A DNA stretch of 64,000 bases. Origin: an uncultured Clostridia bacterium (lineage in GTDB: Bacteria > Bacillota > Clostridia > Christensenellales > CAG-138). The position numbers and the translations under genes are program-made. Location of the stretch: NCBI GenBank assembly GCA_947168855.1, contig CAMVNO010000003.1, positions 326,930 to 390,929 of the forward strand. Reading direction: 5' to 3'. Shown here piece by piece: positions 53,067 to 62,466 of the stretch. Under the pieces are notes generated by a model. That model was not told where the DNA came from. It made no database searches and worked only from the letters and a program-made list of their open reading frames with translations. Positions within the stretch are counted from its first letter, which is position 1. The number at the start of each line of letters is the position of its first letter.

Positions 53067-55211
53067 TTATAAGTCGTAGAACGACGAAAGCACGTCGTCG
53101 GGCACAAGCCCGCGCTCCTTGATCCATTGCTTGATCAGCGCGCGCGTGGCGTCGTCGGCGTCCAGACCGATCTTCACCTCGTTGAGCGAGCTTGTGAAGC
53201 CGTTGGCGCTGTAGAAATACGTCTCAAAGGTGACGGCGCGGTTCGGATCGTCGGAGAGCGGCGCTTCGCTCAGTGCTTTCAGGATCGCGTACTCCTTGGG
53301 ATTCGCCTCGCGCGGCGTCATAGGGAGCGTTTCGGCGTCATACCACAGATCGCCGTATGTACTCAGCGTGTAGTTTCCGAGCATGAAATTGATGTAATCG
53401 AGATCCTCTTCCGGATGCTCCATCCAGGAAACAAGCGCCTTGAGCTGCTTTTGCGCGTCCTTTGCATTCCGCGCGTTGAGATAGCCCAGCATCGCCTTTG
53501 CGGCGTTCGGCGTCAGCTCGTTGATGCGGTACCGCATGGTGTAGTTTTCCGCGCCGATGCTGCCGTACAGCGTGATCGACAAATCCATCATTTCCGGAGT
53601 CTGCGCAACTTCCAGCACCGAGTTTCTCGACAGGAACAGCGACGCTTTCTGCTCGTCCGTCAGCTTTTCATATTCCTCGCGGAACAGCCGCCCGACCTCG
53701 CGCGCCTCCGAAAGCGTCAGCCCGCCTGCGGCGTAAACGACGCGTCCCTTCGGGAAGGCATACAGTTTGCCGAGGAACGCCCGATCGCCGAGGCATGCTC
53801 TGGTGAATGCCGTGCCGGGGGAAACCTGAACGGACTGACTGCCGATGAGCGGGATCGTTTTTTTGAACAGCCCGCCGTCATTGACGACTGCGCGGTCTTC
53901 ACCGATGCCGTCGAAGAGGAAGCTCGCACCGTACGCGGCGCCGTCGTTCGAAGCATATTCGATCAGCGTTCTGCCGGCTTTCTCGTTGAACCGGTGATGC
54001 GTCAGCACATAATCCGGATACGTATCGCTGCCCATGATCCGGCTCGGCATGATCAGCGTCGATTCGTTGTTGACCTCGTAATAGCGGATCTCGTCGGCAG
54101 AGACCGCCTTCGGCGCGTGCAGCTTCGCAACCCATGCCGGCACAAAGATGTAGAACAGCGTGAGCAGGATGCAGAACCCGAACGCGGGCATCGCCTTGAC
54201 GACGCGCTTCATCTTCTTTGTGGAGATCAGCTCATAGAGGCAGTAGAAGAGGAAGGAGAACACGACCGACGTCACGCAAAGCGGCGTGAAAATGTAGGCG
54301 GGCATGAATTCCGTATCCTCGCCGAACCGCAGATATACGTGCAGGATCACAACGATGCCGACGAGCTGCGGCATGCCGAACACCACGCGCGTCGCCGTCT
54401 GCAGGACCTTGCTTGCGTACGGGAGCTCGGCAAGCTCGGACCTGCGCTTGTTGAACGCAACGCACCCGAGCGCCAGAAGCCCGAAGCTGTACACGAGCGA
54501 ATACAGCATTGCGGGGACGTTTGCGTAGTTGATGCCCCAGATCAGCGAATGGACCGGCGTGGCGGCAATGTTGCATTCCGGATTCAGGAAGAACGGAAGC
54601 TTCGAGAACGGAAGCGAATATCCGGCGTCAAGCTCAACGAACATCCAGAACGCGGTGAGAAGGATCCGCGGCAAAAACAGCACGGTCAGCGACTGGAAGA
54701 AGCCCGTAAACCGCCGCCCGGTCAGCGCCGCGCCGATGGAGAACGCCGCCGTGATCTCGACCGCGGCGATCAGCATGTTCAGGAACACGCAGAGATACAG
54801 CAGATAGTTGAACGGCAGTCCGAACACGGTATACAGGACCGTCTGCACAACGGCAAACGAACCGAGCGCAATCAGAAGCCACGCAAGGATCGCCGCCGAG
54901 GTCGTGACGTAGATCTGCGTGCGGGTCAGCGGGATCGCGTGATAGAAATCGCTTTCGCTGCGCTTGTTGAGCCAGCGGTACGCGCCGAATACCATGATCG
55001 GCACCATGATGTACAGGATCAGCAGCATCGGCAGCGCCATGAGCCGCGGGTCGTAGTGCGTATAGCTGGTACGGATCGGGTCGCGCGTTAAGAAGGCGGA
55101 GAAAAAGATCAGATTGAGACCCGCCAGAAGAAGCGTTGCAACAAGTCCCTTTGCGCGAAGCTGCCGGAACATTTCACGGAAGAATCCGCGATGGATCAAA
55201 GACCGTTTCAT
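53067..55211 (-). CDS. Large ABC transporter permease of the GntR-ABC operon
   Basis: 714 residues. The N-terminal half has about ten hydrophobic helices (for example LVATLLLAGLNLIFFSAFL, MALPMLLILYIMVPIMVFG, FYHAIPLTRTQIY between). The C-terminal half (about 355-714) is soluble, probably extracytoplasmic, after a final helix. The PLTRxQ sequence after helix 3 is typical of ABC-2-like permeases of this kind. It is 1 bp downstream of the ATPase gene. Substrate unknown; related operons respond to cell-wall antibiotics. Confidence 0.8.
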   Translation of the reverse strand: MKRSLIHRGFFREMFRQLRAKGLVATLLLAGLNLIFFSAFLTRDPIRTSYTHYDPRLMALPMLLILYIMVPIMVFGAYRWLNKRSESDFYHAIPLTRTQIYVTTSAAILAWLLIALGSFAVVQTVLYTVFGLPFNYLLYLCVFLNMLIAAVEITAAFSIGAALTGRRFTGFFQSLTVLFLPRILLTAFWMFVELDAGYSLPFSKLPFFLNPECNIAATPVHSLIWGINYANVPAMLYSLVYSFGLLALGCVAFNKRRSELAELPYASKVLQTATRVVFGMPQLVGIVVILHVYLRFGEDTEFMPAYIFTPLCVTSVVFSFLFYCLYELISTKKMKRVVKAMPAFGFCILLTLFYIFVPAWVAKLHAPKAVSADEIRYYEVNNESTLIMPSRIMGSDTYPDYVLTHHRFNEKAGRTLIEYASNDGAAYGASFLFDGIGEDRAVVNDGGLFKKTIPLIGSQSVQVSPGTAFTRACLGDRAFLGKLYAFPKGRVVYAAGGLTLSEAREVGRLFREEYEKLTDEQKASLFLSRNSVLEVAQTPEMMDLSITLYGSIGAENYTMRYRINELTPNAAKAMLGYLNARNAKDAQKQLKALVSWMEHPEEDLDYINFMLGNYTLSTYGDLWYDAETLPMTPREANPKEYAILKALSEAPLSDDPNRAVTFETYFYSANGFTSSLNEVKIGLDADDATRALIKQWIKERGLVPDDVLSSFYDL

Positions 55212-55212
55212 G

Positions 55213-56124
55213 TTATTTCACCTCCTGCTTCAGCACTTCGGAAAACGCATAGCCGCGCTGTCCCATCTCGTACACGAACACCTCTTCCAGAGAGAGGGGA
55301 AGGACCTCGAAGAGCACGGGCTCCATCGCCCGGAGCTTCGCTTCGGTCTCGTCGCGGTCGCCGCGCACGATCATCGTGGCGACGCTGCCGCGCCGGAGAT
55401 AGTTCAGAATGTCGATGCCGTCGAAGCGCTCCGGACCGTATTCGTCGTTGAACGCGATCTGCACCTTGAACAGCGAGGTCTTGAGATGGTCGACGTCGCT
55501 TTCGAAGATGATGCCGCCATTGTGCAGAAGCGCCAGCTGATCGCAGGTGTCCTCAAGCTCGCGAAGGCTGTGGCTTGTGACGACCGCGGTCGCATTGCGT
55601 TCCATGACCTCCGCGTACAGCAGGTTCTTGACCAGATTGCGCATGACGGGATCGAGCCCGTCAAACGTCTCGTCGAAGAGGATAAAATCGGCGCGGCACG
55701 AAAGCGCGAGGATCGTTGCCGCCTGTCGGCGCATGCCCTTCGAGAACGCGGAGAGCATCTTGTTCGGATCCAGCGAGAACTCCCGGAGAAGCGCTTCAAA
55801 GCGCTCGTGCGAGAACCGCTCGTACACGGACGCGTAGAGCTGCTCCATGCGGCGCAGGCTTGCGTGCGGCAGAAAATACAGCTCGTCGGGCACGAAAACG
55901 ATGCGCTTTTTGACGTCCGGATCGTCATAAACCTCCTGCCCGTCGATCGTGATCTGCCCCTCTTCGGGACGGTAGATGCCGGAAATCAGCCGGAGGAGCG
56001 TCGATTTGCCCGAGCCGTTCGAGCCGACCAGCCCGTACACACAGCCTTCCGGGATCGTGCAGTTCAGCTTGTTCAATGCAATGGTATCTTCAAACCGTTT
56101 TGTAACAAATGATGCGGTGATCAT
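55213..56124 (-). CDS. ABC transporter ATP-binding protein
   Basis: 303 residues. Walker A GSNGSGKSTLLRL; the signature region is unusual, FSKGMRRQA instead of LSGGQ (common in this subgroup); Walker B FILFDETFDGLD; switch His in VTSHSLRELED. A C-terminal extension of about 80 residues follows. It supplies ATP hydrolysis to the permease downstream. The ATG overlaps the GntR gene stop. Confidence 0.9.
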   Translation of the reverse strand: MITASFVTKRFEDTIALNKLNCTIPEGCVYGLVGSNGSGKSTLLRLISGIYRPEEGQITIDGQEVYDDPDVKKRIVFVPDELYFLPHASLRRMEQLYASVYERFSHERFEALLREFSLDPNKMLSAFSKGMRRQAATILALSCRADFILFDETFDGLDPVMRNLVKNLLYAEVMERNATAVVTSHSLRELEDTCDQLALLHNGGIIFESDVDHLKTSLFKVQIAFNDEYGPERFDGIDILNYLRRGSVATMIVRGDRDETEAKLRAMEPVLFEVLPLSLEEVFVYEMGQRGYAFSEVLKQEVK

Positions 56125-56510
56125 GCTTCGGTCTCCTTTCTTTCCTGAGATGCGTAAACGGACGCGACGACGTTCAGAAGCGCGTCCTTCGTGACGCCGA
56201 GCTTTTTAAGCGCCGCGGTCAGATCCGCAAAGGCGTTGATCTTTTGCTCCGCGTCGGACTTGAGATGCAGAAGCGCGTCCTTGGTGAGGTACCGTCCGCT
56301 GCCCGGCACGGAATAGCACAGCCCGCGCCGTTCGATCTCGGCGTACGCGCGCTGCAGCGTGTTCGGATTGACGGACAGCTCCTGCGAAAGCTCGCGCACC
56401 GAAGGCAGCTTTCCGTCCGGCGCGATCTCACCGGACAGGATCCCGTACTCAAACTGCGCGATCAGCTGCTCGTAGATCGGCGTGCGGGACAGTTTGTCAA
56501 TGGTGAACAT
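56121..56510 (-). CDS. GntR-family regulator, YtrA subfamily
   Basis: 129 residues: winged helix (PIYEQLIAQFEYGILSGEIAPDGKLPSVREL, given in the usual YtrA order, with SVNPNTLQRAYAEIERRGL) and a short C-terminal tail without a large effector domain, the YtrA type. These repress adjacent ABC operons until cell-wall-active compounds appear. It is the first gene of the GntR-ATPase-permease operon, with an inverted repeat over its promoter. RBS AGGAGAAGG. Confidence 0.9.
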   Translation of the reverse strand: MFTIDKLSRTPIYEQLIAQFEYGILSGEIAPDGKLPSVRELSQELSVNPNTLQRAYAEIERRGLCYSVPGSGRYLTKDALLHLKSDAEQKINAFADLTAALKKLGVTKDALLNVVASVYASQERKETEA

Positions 56511-56524
56511 TGCCTTCTCCTTTC

Positions 56525-56572
56525 TGTGTTAACTGTATTAACATATATAACACACTTAATACGGATTGTCAA
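56525..56572 (-). promoter_or_regulatory. Promoter and probable YtrA-type operator
   Basis: Minus strand: TTGACA (56572-56567), 17-bp spacer, TATATA (56549-56544). An inverted repeat TGTGTTA/TAACACA at 56525-56531 and 56548-56554 spans the -10 box, well placed for repression by the GntR protein encoded 15 bp downstream. Confidence 0.65.
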
Positions 56573-56597
56573 GCGCGGCGCGCAGATTTTACAATTC

Positions 56598-56623
56598 AAA
56601 AAAACGCACCGTTTCCGGTGCGT
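56598..56623 (-). terminator. Intrinsic terminator of the PfkB kinase gene
   Basis: On the minus strand, stem ACGCACCG/CGGTGCGT with loop GAAA (56623-56604), then a run of T to 56598. Confidence 0.88.
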
Positions 56624-56637
56624 CAGAGGCGTTCGTT

Positions 56638-57591
56638 TCAGAAGCAGGAAAGAAGCGCGTCGAGCTCGGCGCGCGTGGGCGCGCCGCGGCCGCCCCGTTT
56701 GGATACGCAGATCGCTGCGGCGGCGTTCGCCTCGGTCAGCGCGTCCGTCTCATTCAGTCCGGACAGGATCGCGGCGATGAATGCGCCGTCAAACGTGTCG
56801 CCGGCGCCGACCGTGTCGAGCACCGGAACGGAAAAGGCGGGGGAATGCAGCCGTGTTTCGCCGCGATAGAACACCGCGCCCTGATCGCCGTTTCGCGCGA
56901 TCACCGCGGCGCCGCCCTGCGAGAGCTTCTTTGCGGCAAGCTCGGCGTCGCGTACGTCCGCCAGCATCGGGATCTCGTCGATCGCCGAGCCGAGGATGTA
57001 GTCCGCGTTGTCCAGCGCGGTCTGCAGGTTTTCATAGAACGTCGGGTTGTGCAGCGCTTCCACGCGCACGTTGATGTCGAAGGAGACCGGAATGCCCGCT
57101 TCCCGGCAGCGCCGCATCAGCGAAAGCTGTGTCGAGGCGGCGGGGTCTTCCCGCAGCATCATGCCGTTCACGTGCAGCCAGCAAATGCGCTCCGTGATGT
57201 CGTCCGGGATCTGATCGGGCAGGATCGCGTGCTGCGAACCGAGGTGCGCCGGGCACGCAAATGCCGTGCGGTCGTTCTGCTCGTTCAGAACGAGAAGGAC
57301 AAGCTGCGTGGGCTTGTCCGGATCCATGCGCAGCAGGTCGGTGTTCACGCCCTCGCGCTCAAGACCGGTTTTCAGCATCTGTCCGTAGGCGTCCGCGCCG
57401 CAGGTGCCGCAGAACAGCACGGGCAGACCGAGCCGCGCGATCGCGCAGGCGGTGTTCGCCGCGCTGCCGCCCTCCGCGGGGCATACGTCGGCGCTGCGGA
57501 CCTCGGCGGGCGTGGCTTTCGCCTTCAGCGCGTCGGCGTACGGAATGATGAGATCGGCGCAGATATCGCCGAGACACAGGACTGGCTTCAT
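56638..57591 (-). CDS. PfkB-family carbohydrate kinase
   Basis: 317 residues, ribokinase fold. CLGDICADLIIPY at the start, EGGSAANTACAIARLG (first PfkB signature region) and DTVGAGDTFDGAFIAA (second signature with the catalytic Asp). Phosphorylates a sugar or nucleoside; the substrate is not shown by sequence. It lies 15 bp downstream of the CDF transporter gene, an unexpected neighbour. Confidence 0.88.
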   Translation of the reverse strand: MKPVLCLGDICADLIIPYADALKAKATPAEVRSADVCPAEGGSAANTACAIARLGLPVLFCGTCGADAYGQMLKTGLEREGVNTDLLRMDPDKPTQLVLLVLNEQNDRTAFACPAHLGSQHAILPDQIPDDITERICWLHVNGMMLREDPAASTQLSLMRRCREAGIPVSFDINVRVEALHNPTFYENLQTALDNADYILGSAIDEIPMLADVRDAELAAKKLSQGGAAVIARNGDQGAVFYRGETRLHSPAFSVPVLDTVGAGDTFDGAFIAAILSGLNETDALTEANAAAAICVSKRGGRGAPTRAELDALLSCF

Positions 57592-57606
57592 GGGGACCTC
57601 CCTCGT

Positions 57607-58806
57607 TCAGGATTCGGATTCTTCTTCCATGCGATCGACCGTCACGTCGGCGCTTGTATGCATCATCTGCGTTTCCACCGCCGTCCGGATCTGTTCGGCA
57701 AGCGCTTCGTCCGTGATGCGGAACGCATACGGCACAGCGACGTCAAACAGCAGCGTCTTGCCGTTCGGGCTCGGCGTCACGCGGAAATCGTGGATGGACA
57801 GCGACGGATCGACGGCGGAAACGATCGCCGCCGCGGCTTCGTGCAGCTTGGCGGTTTCGGGATCGTCGGTCAGGATCGGGTCCATGTGGATCGTCGCGTT
57901 GCAGCGGAAGCGCTCGGAAAGGCAGCGCTCGGCGTTGTCGATGACCTCGTGGATCTCGCGCACGTCGGCGACGGCGGAAACCTCCGCGTGCAGGGAAACG
58001 AACACGCGTCCGGGACCGTAGTCATGCACGATCACGTCGTGCACGCCGCCGATGCCCTCAAAGGACAGCGTCGCTTCGCGGATCGCGGAGACGAACGCCG
58101 GATCGGGACGCTTGCCCAGAAGCGGCGCGGTCGTCTCGCGCACGGATTTCAGCCCGGTAAAGAGGATAAACAGCGCAACCAGGATCCCGCTCCACGCATC
58201 GGGACGTATCCAATCGGGCAAAGTAACATAGCGGGTCACAAGCGCCGACACGAGGACCGCGCCGGTTGCGGCGGTATCGCTGAGACTGTCGAACGCCACG
58301 GCTTTCAGCGCGGTGGAATCGAAGCGCTTCGCGAGCGCGCGATTATAAAGGAACATATAGAGCTTGACGAGGATCGAAACGATCATCACACACATCGACG
58401 GCCAGAAATGCGCGGCGTACGCGGGCTCACCGCCGTGGAGCAGAAGATCGAACGCACTGCGCAGCAGCGACCAGCCCATGAGGATGATCGCGATCGCAAC
58501 GAACAGACCTGCGAGGTATTCGACCCGCCCGTGCCCGTACGGATGATCGCGGTCGGGCTTTTTGGACGCCAGGCGGAAGCCGAACAGCGCGATCACGGAG
58601 GAGCCTGCGTCGCCGAGGTTGTTGAACGCATCCGCCTGCAGAGAGACGGCATGCGCCAAAAGCCCGAACACCAGTTTGACGGTGAACAGGCAAAGATTCA
58701 GGAAGATCCCGAAGCAACCGGAAAGCACGCCGTACGCGCTTCGCACGCGTTCCGGCGAATCGGATTCCCGGTCGCGGATAAACCATTTTGCAAGCAGACG
58801 GATCAT
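57607..58806 (-). CDS. Cation diffusion facilitator (metal efflux)
   Basis: 399 residues. Six membrane helices; the metal sites appear as DAFNNLGD in helix 2 and DSLSDTAATG in helix 5, with HPYGHGRVEYL between. The first aspartate site fits Mn- or Fe-type CDF transporters more than Zn types, which have His (inference). A long cytoplasmic C-terminal domain (about 200 residues, with HDVIVHDYGPGRVFVSLHAEV) exceeds the usual 100. RBS AGGAGGG. Confidence 0.9.
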   Translation of the reverse strand: MIRLLAKWFIRDRESDSPERVRSAYGVLSGCFGIFLNLCLFTVKLVFGLLAHAVSLQADAFNNLGDAGSSVIALFGFRLASKKPDRDHPYGHGRVEYLAGLFVAIAIILMGWSLLRSAFDLLLHGGEPAYAAHFWPSMCVMIVSILVKLYMFLYNRALAKRFDSTALKAVAFDSLSDTAATGAVLVSALVTRYVTLPDWIRPDAWSGILVALFILFTGLKSVRETTAPLLGKRPDPAFVSAIREATLSFEGIGGVHDVIVHDYGPGRVFVSLHAEVSAVADVREIHEVIDNAERCLSERFRCNATIHMDPILTDDPETAKLHEAAAAIVSAVDPSLSIHDFRVTPSPNGKTLLFDVAVPYAFRITDEALAEQIRTAVETQMMHTSADVTVDRMEEESES

Positions 58807-58825
58807 TAGCCCTCCTTATTTCGCC

Positions 58826-58854
58826 ATTATAGCACCGATAGCTGCAAAAAACAA
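58826..58854 (-). promoter_or_regulatory. Promoter of the CDF-PfkB pair
   Basis: Minus strand: TTGTTT (58854-58849), 17-bp spacer, perfect TATAAT (58831-58826), 19 bp before the ATG. Confidence 0.6.
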
Positions 58855-58868
58855 ATGCAAAAAAATAC

Positions 58869-58897
58869 TTTTCATCATTCTGTCCGTATGGTATACT
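58869..58897 (+). promoter_or_regulatory. Promoter of the nfeD-floA operon
   Basis: TTTTCA (58869-58874), 17-bp spacer, TATACT (58892-58897), 27 bp before the ATG. Confidence 0.55.
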
Positions 58898-58924
58898 GTA
58901 CGCAGAACAAAAGGAGGTAATCAC

Positions 58925-59419
58925 ATGGCAACAGTATTCGGCGCATTGTGGCTGCCGTGCCTGATTCTGAGCATTCTGGGGATCGCGTTCCTGATCGGGG
59001 AGCTGTTCCTGCCGGGGTTCGGCGTCACGGGCATCTGCGGCGTTCTTTGTCTCATCGCTGTCAGCGTCATCCTGTTTCTGACCGCCAAACCCGCGGTCGC
59101 CGTGATCGTGACGGCTGTGCTCGGCGTGATCCTGATCGCAATGGTGATCGTGTTCATGCGTTCGCTGAAGCAGGGACTGCTGTTCCGTTCGCCGATCGTA
59201 TTGAAGGACCGCATCGAATCCGAAGCGGTGCCGTCTCCGGGCGCGCTCACCGAAGAGCTCGTCGGCAAGACCGGCACGGCGCTGACGCCGCTTCGTCCGA
59301 GCGGGATCGCTCTGATCGACGGCAAGCGCTACTCGGTCGAAACGCAGGCGACGTTTGTGGAAAAGGGTTCCGAGATCACGGTTCTGTCCGTCGACGGACC
59401 CAGGATCACCGTCAAATGA
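58925..59419 (+). CDS. NfeD-like membrane protein
   Basis: 164 residues. Several hydrophobic helices (about 5-30, 33-50, 55-78) are followed by a C-terminal OB-fold of the NfeD type (LVGKTGTALTPLRPSGIALIDGKRY, TFVEKGSEITVLSVDG). NfeD proteins pair with flotillin-like proteins in membrane microdomains; floA is indeed just downstream. AGGAGG precedes the ATG. Confidence 0.9.
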   Translation: MATVFGALWLPCLILSILGIAFLIGELFLPGFGVTGICGVLCLIAVSVILFLTAKPAVAVIVTAVLGVILIAMVIVFMRSLKQGLLFRSPIVLKDRIESEAVPSPGALTEELVGKTGTALTPLRPSGIALIDGKRYSVETQATFVEKGSEITVLSVDGPRITVK

Positions 59420-59619
59420 AATACTGCAAAAAATGCGGCGTGCTGTACACCACGGACGTCTGTCCGAAATGCGGCGTCGCCGTGCCGGATGATCTCGAGA
59501 CCGCGTCCCCTGCGGACCCCGGGACCGTCCGGAAACAATGGATCGCGCTCGCTGCTGCGATCCCGGCTGCGATTCTGCTCATCATGGGCGTTCTGTACCT
59601 TTTGAAAACCATCCAATAA
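59416..59619 (+). CDS. Small zinc-ribbon membrane protein between nfeD and floA
   Basis: 67 residues. MKYCKKCGVLYTTDVCPKCG forms a four-cysteine zinc ribbon (CxxC ... CxxC) at the N-terminus, followed by a short acidic linker and one membrane helix (about 42-64). Its ATG overlaps the nfeD stop (ATGA), so translation is coupled. nfeD and floA are normally adjacent; this inserted gene is unusual. Function unknown. Confidence 0.8.
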   Translation: MKYCKKCGVLYTTDVCPKCGVAVPDDLETASPADPGTVRKQWIALAAAIPAAILLIMGVLYLLKTIQ

Positions 59620-59637
59620 AACACACAGGAGGACACT

Positions 59638-60645
59638 ATGGAACACATTATTCCCTGGATCATCGGCGCGGCAGTCGTCGTATTTCTGATCATCTTCTTC
59701 TCGTTTGTCCCGCTCGGACTCTGGATCTCCGCAAGCGCGTCCGGCGTCAAGATCGGGCTGTTCCAGCTCGTCGGCATGCGCATCCGCAAGGTCAACGCGG
59801 CGGACATCGTGAATCCCATGATCAAGGCGACCAAAGCGGGTCTCAAGATCCCGATGAACAAGCTCGAAGCGCATTACCTCGCCAAGGGCGGCAAGACGAG
59901 CGGCAAGGCAAGCGTGAACCGCGTCGTCGACTCGCTGATCGCGGCGCAGCGCGCAGGCATTCCCCTTGATTTTGAGCGCTCCTGCGCGATCGACCTTGCA
60001 GGCCGCGACGTGCTGAACGCAGTCCAGATGAGCGTCAACCCGAAGGTCATCGAAACGCCGATCATCGCCGCAGTCGCAATGGACGGCATCGAGCTTCGCG
60101 CAAAGGCGAAGGTCACGGTCCGCGCCAACATCGACCGTCTCGTCGGCGGCGCGGGCGAGGAAACGATCATCGCACGTGTCGGCGAAGGCATCGTCACCAC
60201 CGTCGGTTCCGCAAAGAGCCACAAGGAAGTCCTCGAGAACCCGGACACCATCTCCCGCACCGTTCTTTCGAAGGGTCTGGACGCGGGCACCGCGTTTGAG
60301 ATCCTCTCCATCGACATCGCGGACGTAGACGTCGGCAGAAACGTCGGCGCACAGCTGCAGATCGACCAGGCGGAAGCCGACAAGCGCATTGCGCAGGCAA
60401 AGGCGGAGGAACGCCGCGCCATGGCAGTCGCGCAGGAACAGGAGAACGTCGCGGAAGTGCAGCGTATGCGCGCCCGCGTCATCGAGGCGGAAGCAGAGGT
60501 CCCGCAGGCGATCTCCGCAGCCCTCAGAGAAGGCAAGCTCGGCGTACTCGATTACTACAACATGAAGAACGTCATGTCCGACACCGAGATGCGTGCAGCC
60601 ATCGGCAAGGCGGCGGCGCCGGTACAGGATAAGAAAGGAAACTAA
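59638..60645 (+). CDS. floA: Flotillin-like protein FloA
   Basis: 335 residues, normal for FloA (UPF0365). An N-terminal membrane hairpin (about 5-27), an SPFH-like domain, and a C-terminal Ala/Glu-rich coiled coil ([20 protein letters not shown] and following). The SPFH stretch [22 protein letters not shown] and [13 protein letters not shown] are diagnostic. It organises functional membrane microdomains. RBS AGGAGG. Part of the nfeD operon. Confidence 0.95.
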   Translation: MEHIIPWIIGAAVVVFLIIFFSFVPLGLWISASASGVKIGLFQLVGMRIRKVNAADIVNPMIKATKAGLKIPMNKLEAHYLAKGGKTSGKASVNRVVDSLIAAQRAGIPLDFERSCAIDLAGRDVLNAVQMSVNPKVIETPIIAAVAMDGIELRAKAKVTVRANIDRLVGGAGEETIIARVGEGIVTTVGSAKSHKEVLENPDTISRTVLSKGLDAGTAFEILSIDIADVDVGRNVGAQLQIDQAEADKRIAQAKAEERRAMAVAQEQENVAEVQRMRARVIEAEAEVPQAISAALREGKLGVLDYYNMKNVMSDTEMRAAIGKAAAPVQDKKGN

Positions 60646-60648
60646 GCC

Positions 60649-61131
60649 ATGCCGTTTTTCATCATACTGCCGTTCATCGTGATCGCAATCGTGATTTTTG
60701 CATCCAGATCGGCGGAAATGAAAAGACAGCAGGAGTTGAGAAGGCGTCAGGCGGAACAGGAGCAGGCGCAGCGGTCTGCTCCGCCGTCCGGACAGAATCA
60801 GCCGACGCCGATGCGTCCCACCGTGCGTCCGACCGTGACCGTACAGCCCAGAACGGTTGCGCCCGCGCTGCAGAAGAGTACTTTCGCCGCGCAGGCGACG
60901 CATCCGCAGCACGATGACTGCGCGCTGCGTCCGGATCAGAAACTCCGTACGCCGCCGCAAAAGCATCCGCAGCATGAGGACTGTTCGCTGAGCCCGGAAA
61001 CGGCGGCTTCCGCATCGTATTCCGAGCCGGCACGGCAGAGCGCCGGAACGCTCCTGAACTATTCACCCGGCAATATCCTGCAGGGGGTCGTCTTTTCCGA
61101 GATCTTCGGCAAACCGAAAGCATTGCGATAA
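60649..61131 (+). CDS. Membrane-anchored protein with two HPQHxDC motifs
   Basis: 160 residues. One N-terminal helix (about 2-19), a Gln/Arg/Glu-rich helix, a Pro/Thr linker (about 45-75), then two matching motifs, HPQHDDCAL and HPQHEDCSL, about 25 residues apart, and a hydrophobic tail (NILQGVVFSEIFGKPKAL). The His-His-Cys spacing could bind metal. It lies 3 bp after floA, so it is probably part of the microdomain operon. No family recognised. Confidence 0.65.
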   Translation: MPFFIILPFIVIAIVIFASRSAEMKRQQELRRRQAEQEQAQRSAPPSGQNQPTPMRPTVRPTVTVQPRTVAPALQKSTFAAQATHPQHDDCALRPDQKLRTPPQKHPQHEDCSLSPETAASASYSEPARQSAGTLLNYSPGNILQGVVFSEIFGKPKALR

Positions 61132-61134
61132 CCC

Positions 61135-62466
61135 GTGCGCAGAAGGAACATTCTGGAACTTTGCATACAGATCAGCGTATTGACCGTGCTCGCTACCCTG
61201 TACGGTCTTTCGCTGTTGTCGGACCCGCCGAGATACGTGGAATCCCTCGTGATCTCGGCGGCGTTCGTCGTTCTGTTCGGCGCGGGCTGCATTCGTGTGG
61301 TACCGATGCTGATGACCATGCTGATGGGCGAGGAACCGCATCTGCACCGCGAAGGGGACCGAACCTTCCGGCGCTGCGGCACAAGGGAGCTTTTCAAGCT
61401 GTTCCTGATCGTCCTTCTTGTCCGGCTTCTGGAGTTTCCGCTGACCTACATCGTCCATTACGCGCTGTTCGGCTATACGGGAACCTTTTTCGAGATCCAG
61501 CGGCTCTGGCTCGATTTCTACCACGCGGAGACCGCGTTCCCGCTGTACGGGTATCTGAGCAACATCTTCTGGATCGTCACCGTCAATTTCAACCACGCGC
61601 GCTTTCTCGGCTCGTACTTCTTCACCGCGCTTGCCGTCGCCGCACTGTACTACCTCGTGCAGCTCGATTTCGACCGCCGCATCGCGCGGCGCACCGTGCG
61701 GTATTTCCTCATTATGCCGTATGCGCTGACGCTGATGGGCACGGTCCCGGACGGGCTTTTCGTGCTGTTCTCGGTGCTCACACTGCTCTTCCTGCGCAAG
61801 AACAAGTACCCGCTTGCGAACCTGTTCGCATTCCTTGCGGTGCTCACGCACGCGCTCGGCGCGCTGCTGTTCTTCCCGGTCCTGTTCACGTACGCGTCGT
61901 ATCTGATCGGCAACGTGCGCCTGAACCGCGAGGTGGGCAACCGCTACATTCTGCGGCAGATTCTGAACACGCTCTCGATCCTTCTGATACCGCTCGGCGT
62001 GGGGCTCGTCATGCTGTACAGCAAGCTCCGCTTCGGCGACGCCATGTCGCTTTACAGCATCGCGCTCGGCACGGCCGGAGAGACGGGCGGAGGGCTGATC
62101 GCATGGAGCGATTCGACGATGGCGCTGCTTCGCACCGTCGGCGGTCACAGCACCGCGCTCCTGTTCGGCACGTATCTTGCACAGTTTGCATACCTGCTCT
62201 TTGCGGGAATTATGCTGCTGTTGACGAGCAAAACGATCCCGACGGCGTTTGCGCTGCTGATGGCGGTCACGCTGCCGATGATCGTCATGACCGGGCATGT
62301 TTCGGACGCAGCACGCGTCGTCACCATGACCGTGCCGTTCGTGATCACGCTTGCGGCGCGCATCAGACGCCGCTGGGTCGACGTTCTGATCACCGCCGTG
62401 CTCGGGGCGGGGTGGATCGCTTATTTCTTCGCGTTCATCGCGGGGTATACGGGGGTCAGTCTATGA
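61135..62466 (+). CDS. Multi-pass membrane protein, mannosyltransferase-like (Gpi18/GT-C type)
   Basis: 443 residues, starting with a GTG at 61135, 3 bp after the previous stop. About 10-12 hydrophobic helices. The segment YHAETAFPLYGYLSNIFW and FLRKNKYPLANLFAFLAVLTHALGALLF resemble bacterial homologues of GPI mannosyltransferase 2, polyprenol-sugar-dependent GT-C enzymes. Conserved acidic catalytic residues of the family cannot be assigned with confidence. The C-terminus overlaps the next gene (ATGA). Confidence 0.6.
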   Translation: MRRRNILELCIQISVLTVLATLYGLSLLSDPPRYVESLVISAAFVVLFGAGCIRVVPMLMTMLMGEEPHLHREGDRTFRRCGTRELFKLFLIVLLVRLLEFPLTYIVHYALFGYTGTFFEIQRLWLDFYHAETAFPLYGYLSNIFWIVTVNFNHARFLGSYFFTALAVAALYYLVQLDFDRRIARRTVRYFLIMPYALTLMGTVPDGLFVLFSVLTLLFLRKNKYPLANLFAFLAVLTHALGALLFFPVLFTYASYLIGNVRLNREVGNRYILRQILNTLSILLIPLGVGLVMLYSKLRFGDAMSLYSIALGTAGETGGGLIAWSDSTMALLRTVGGHSTALLFGTYLAQFAYLLFAGIMLLLTSKTIPTAFALLMAVTLPMIVMTGHVSDAARVVTMTVPFVITLAARIRRRWVDVLITAVLGAGWIAYFFAFIAGYTGVSL

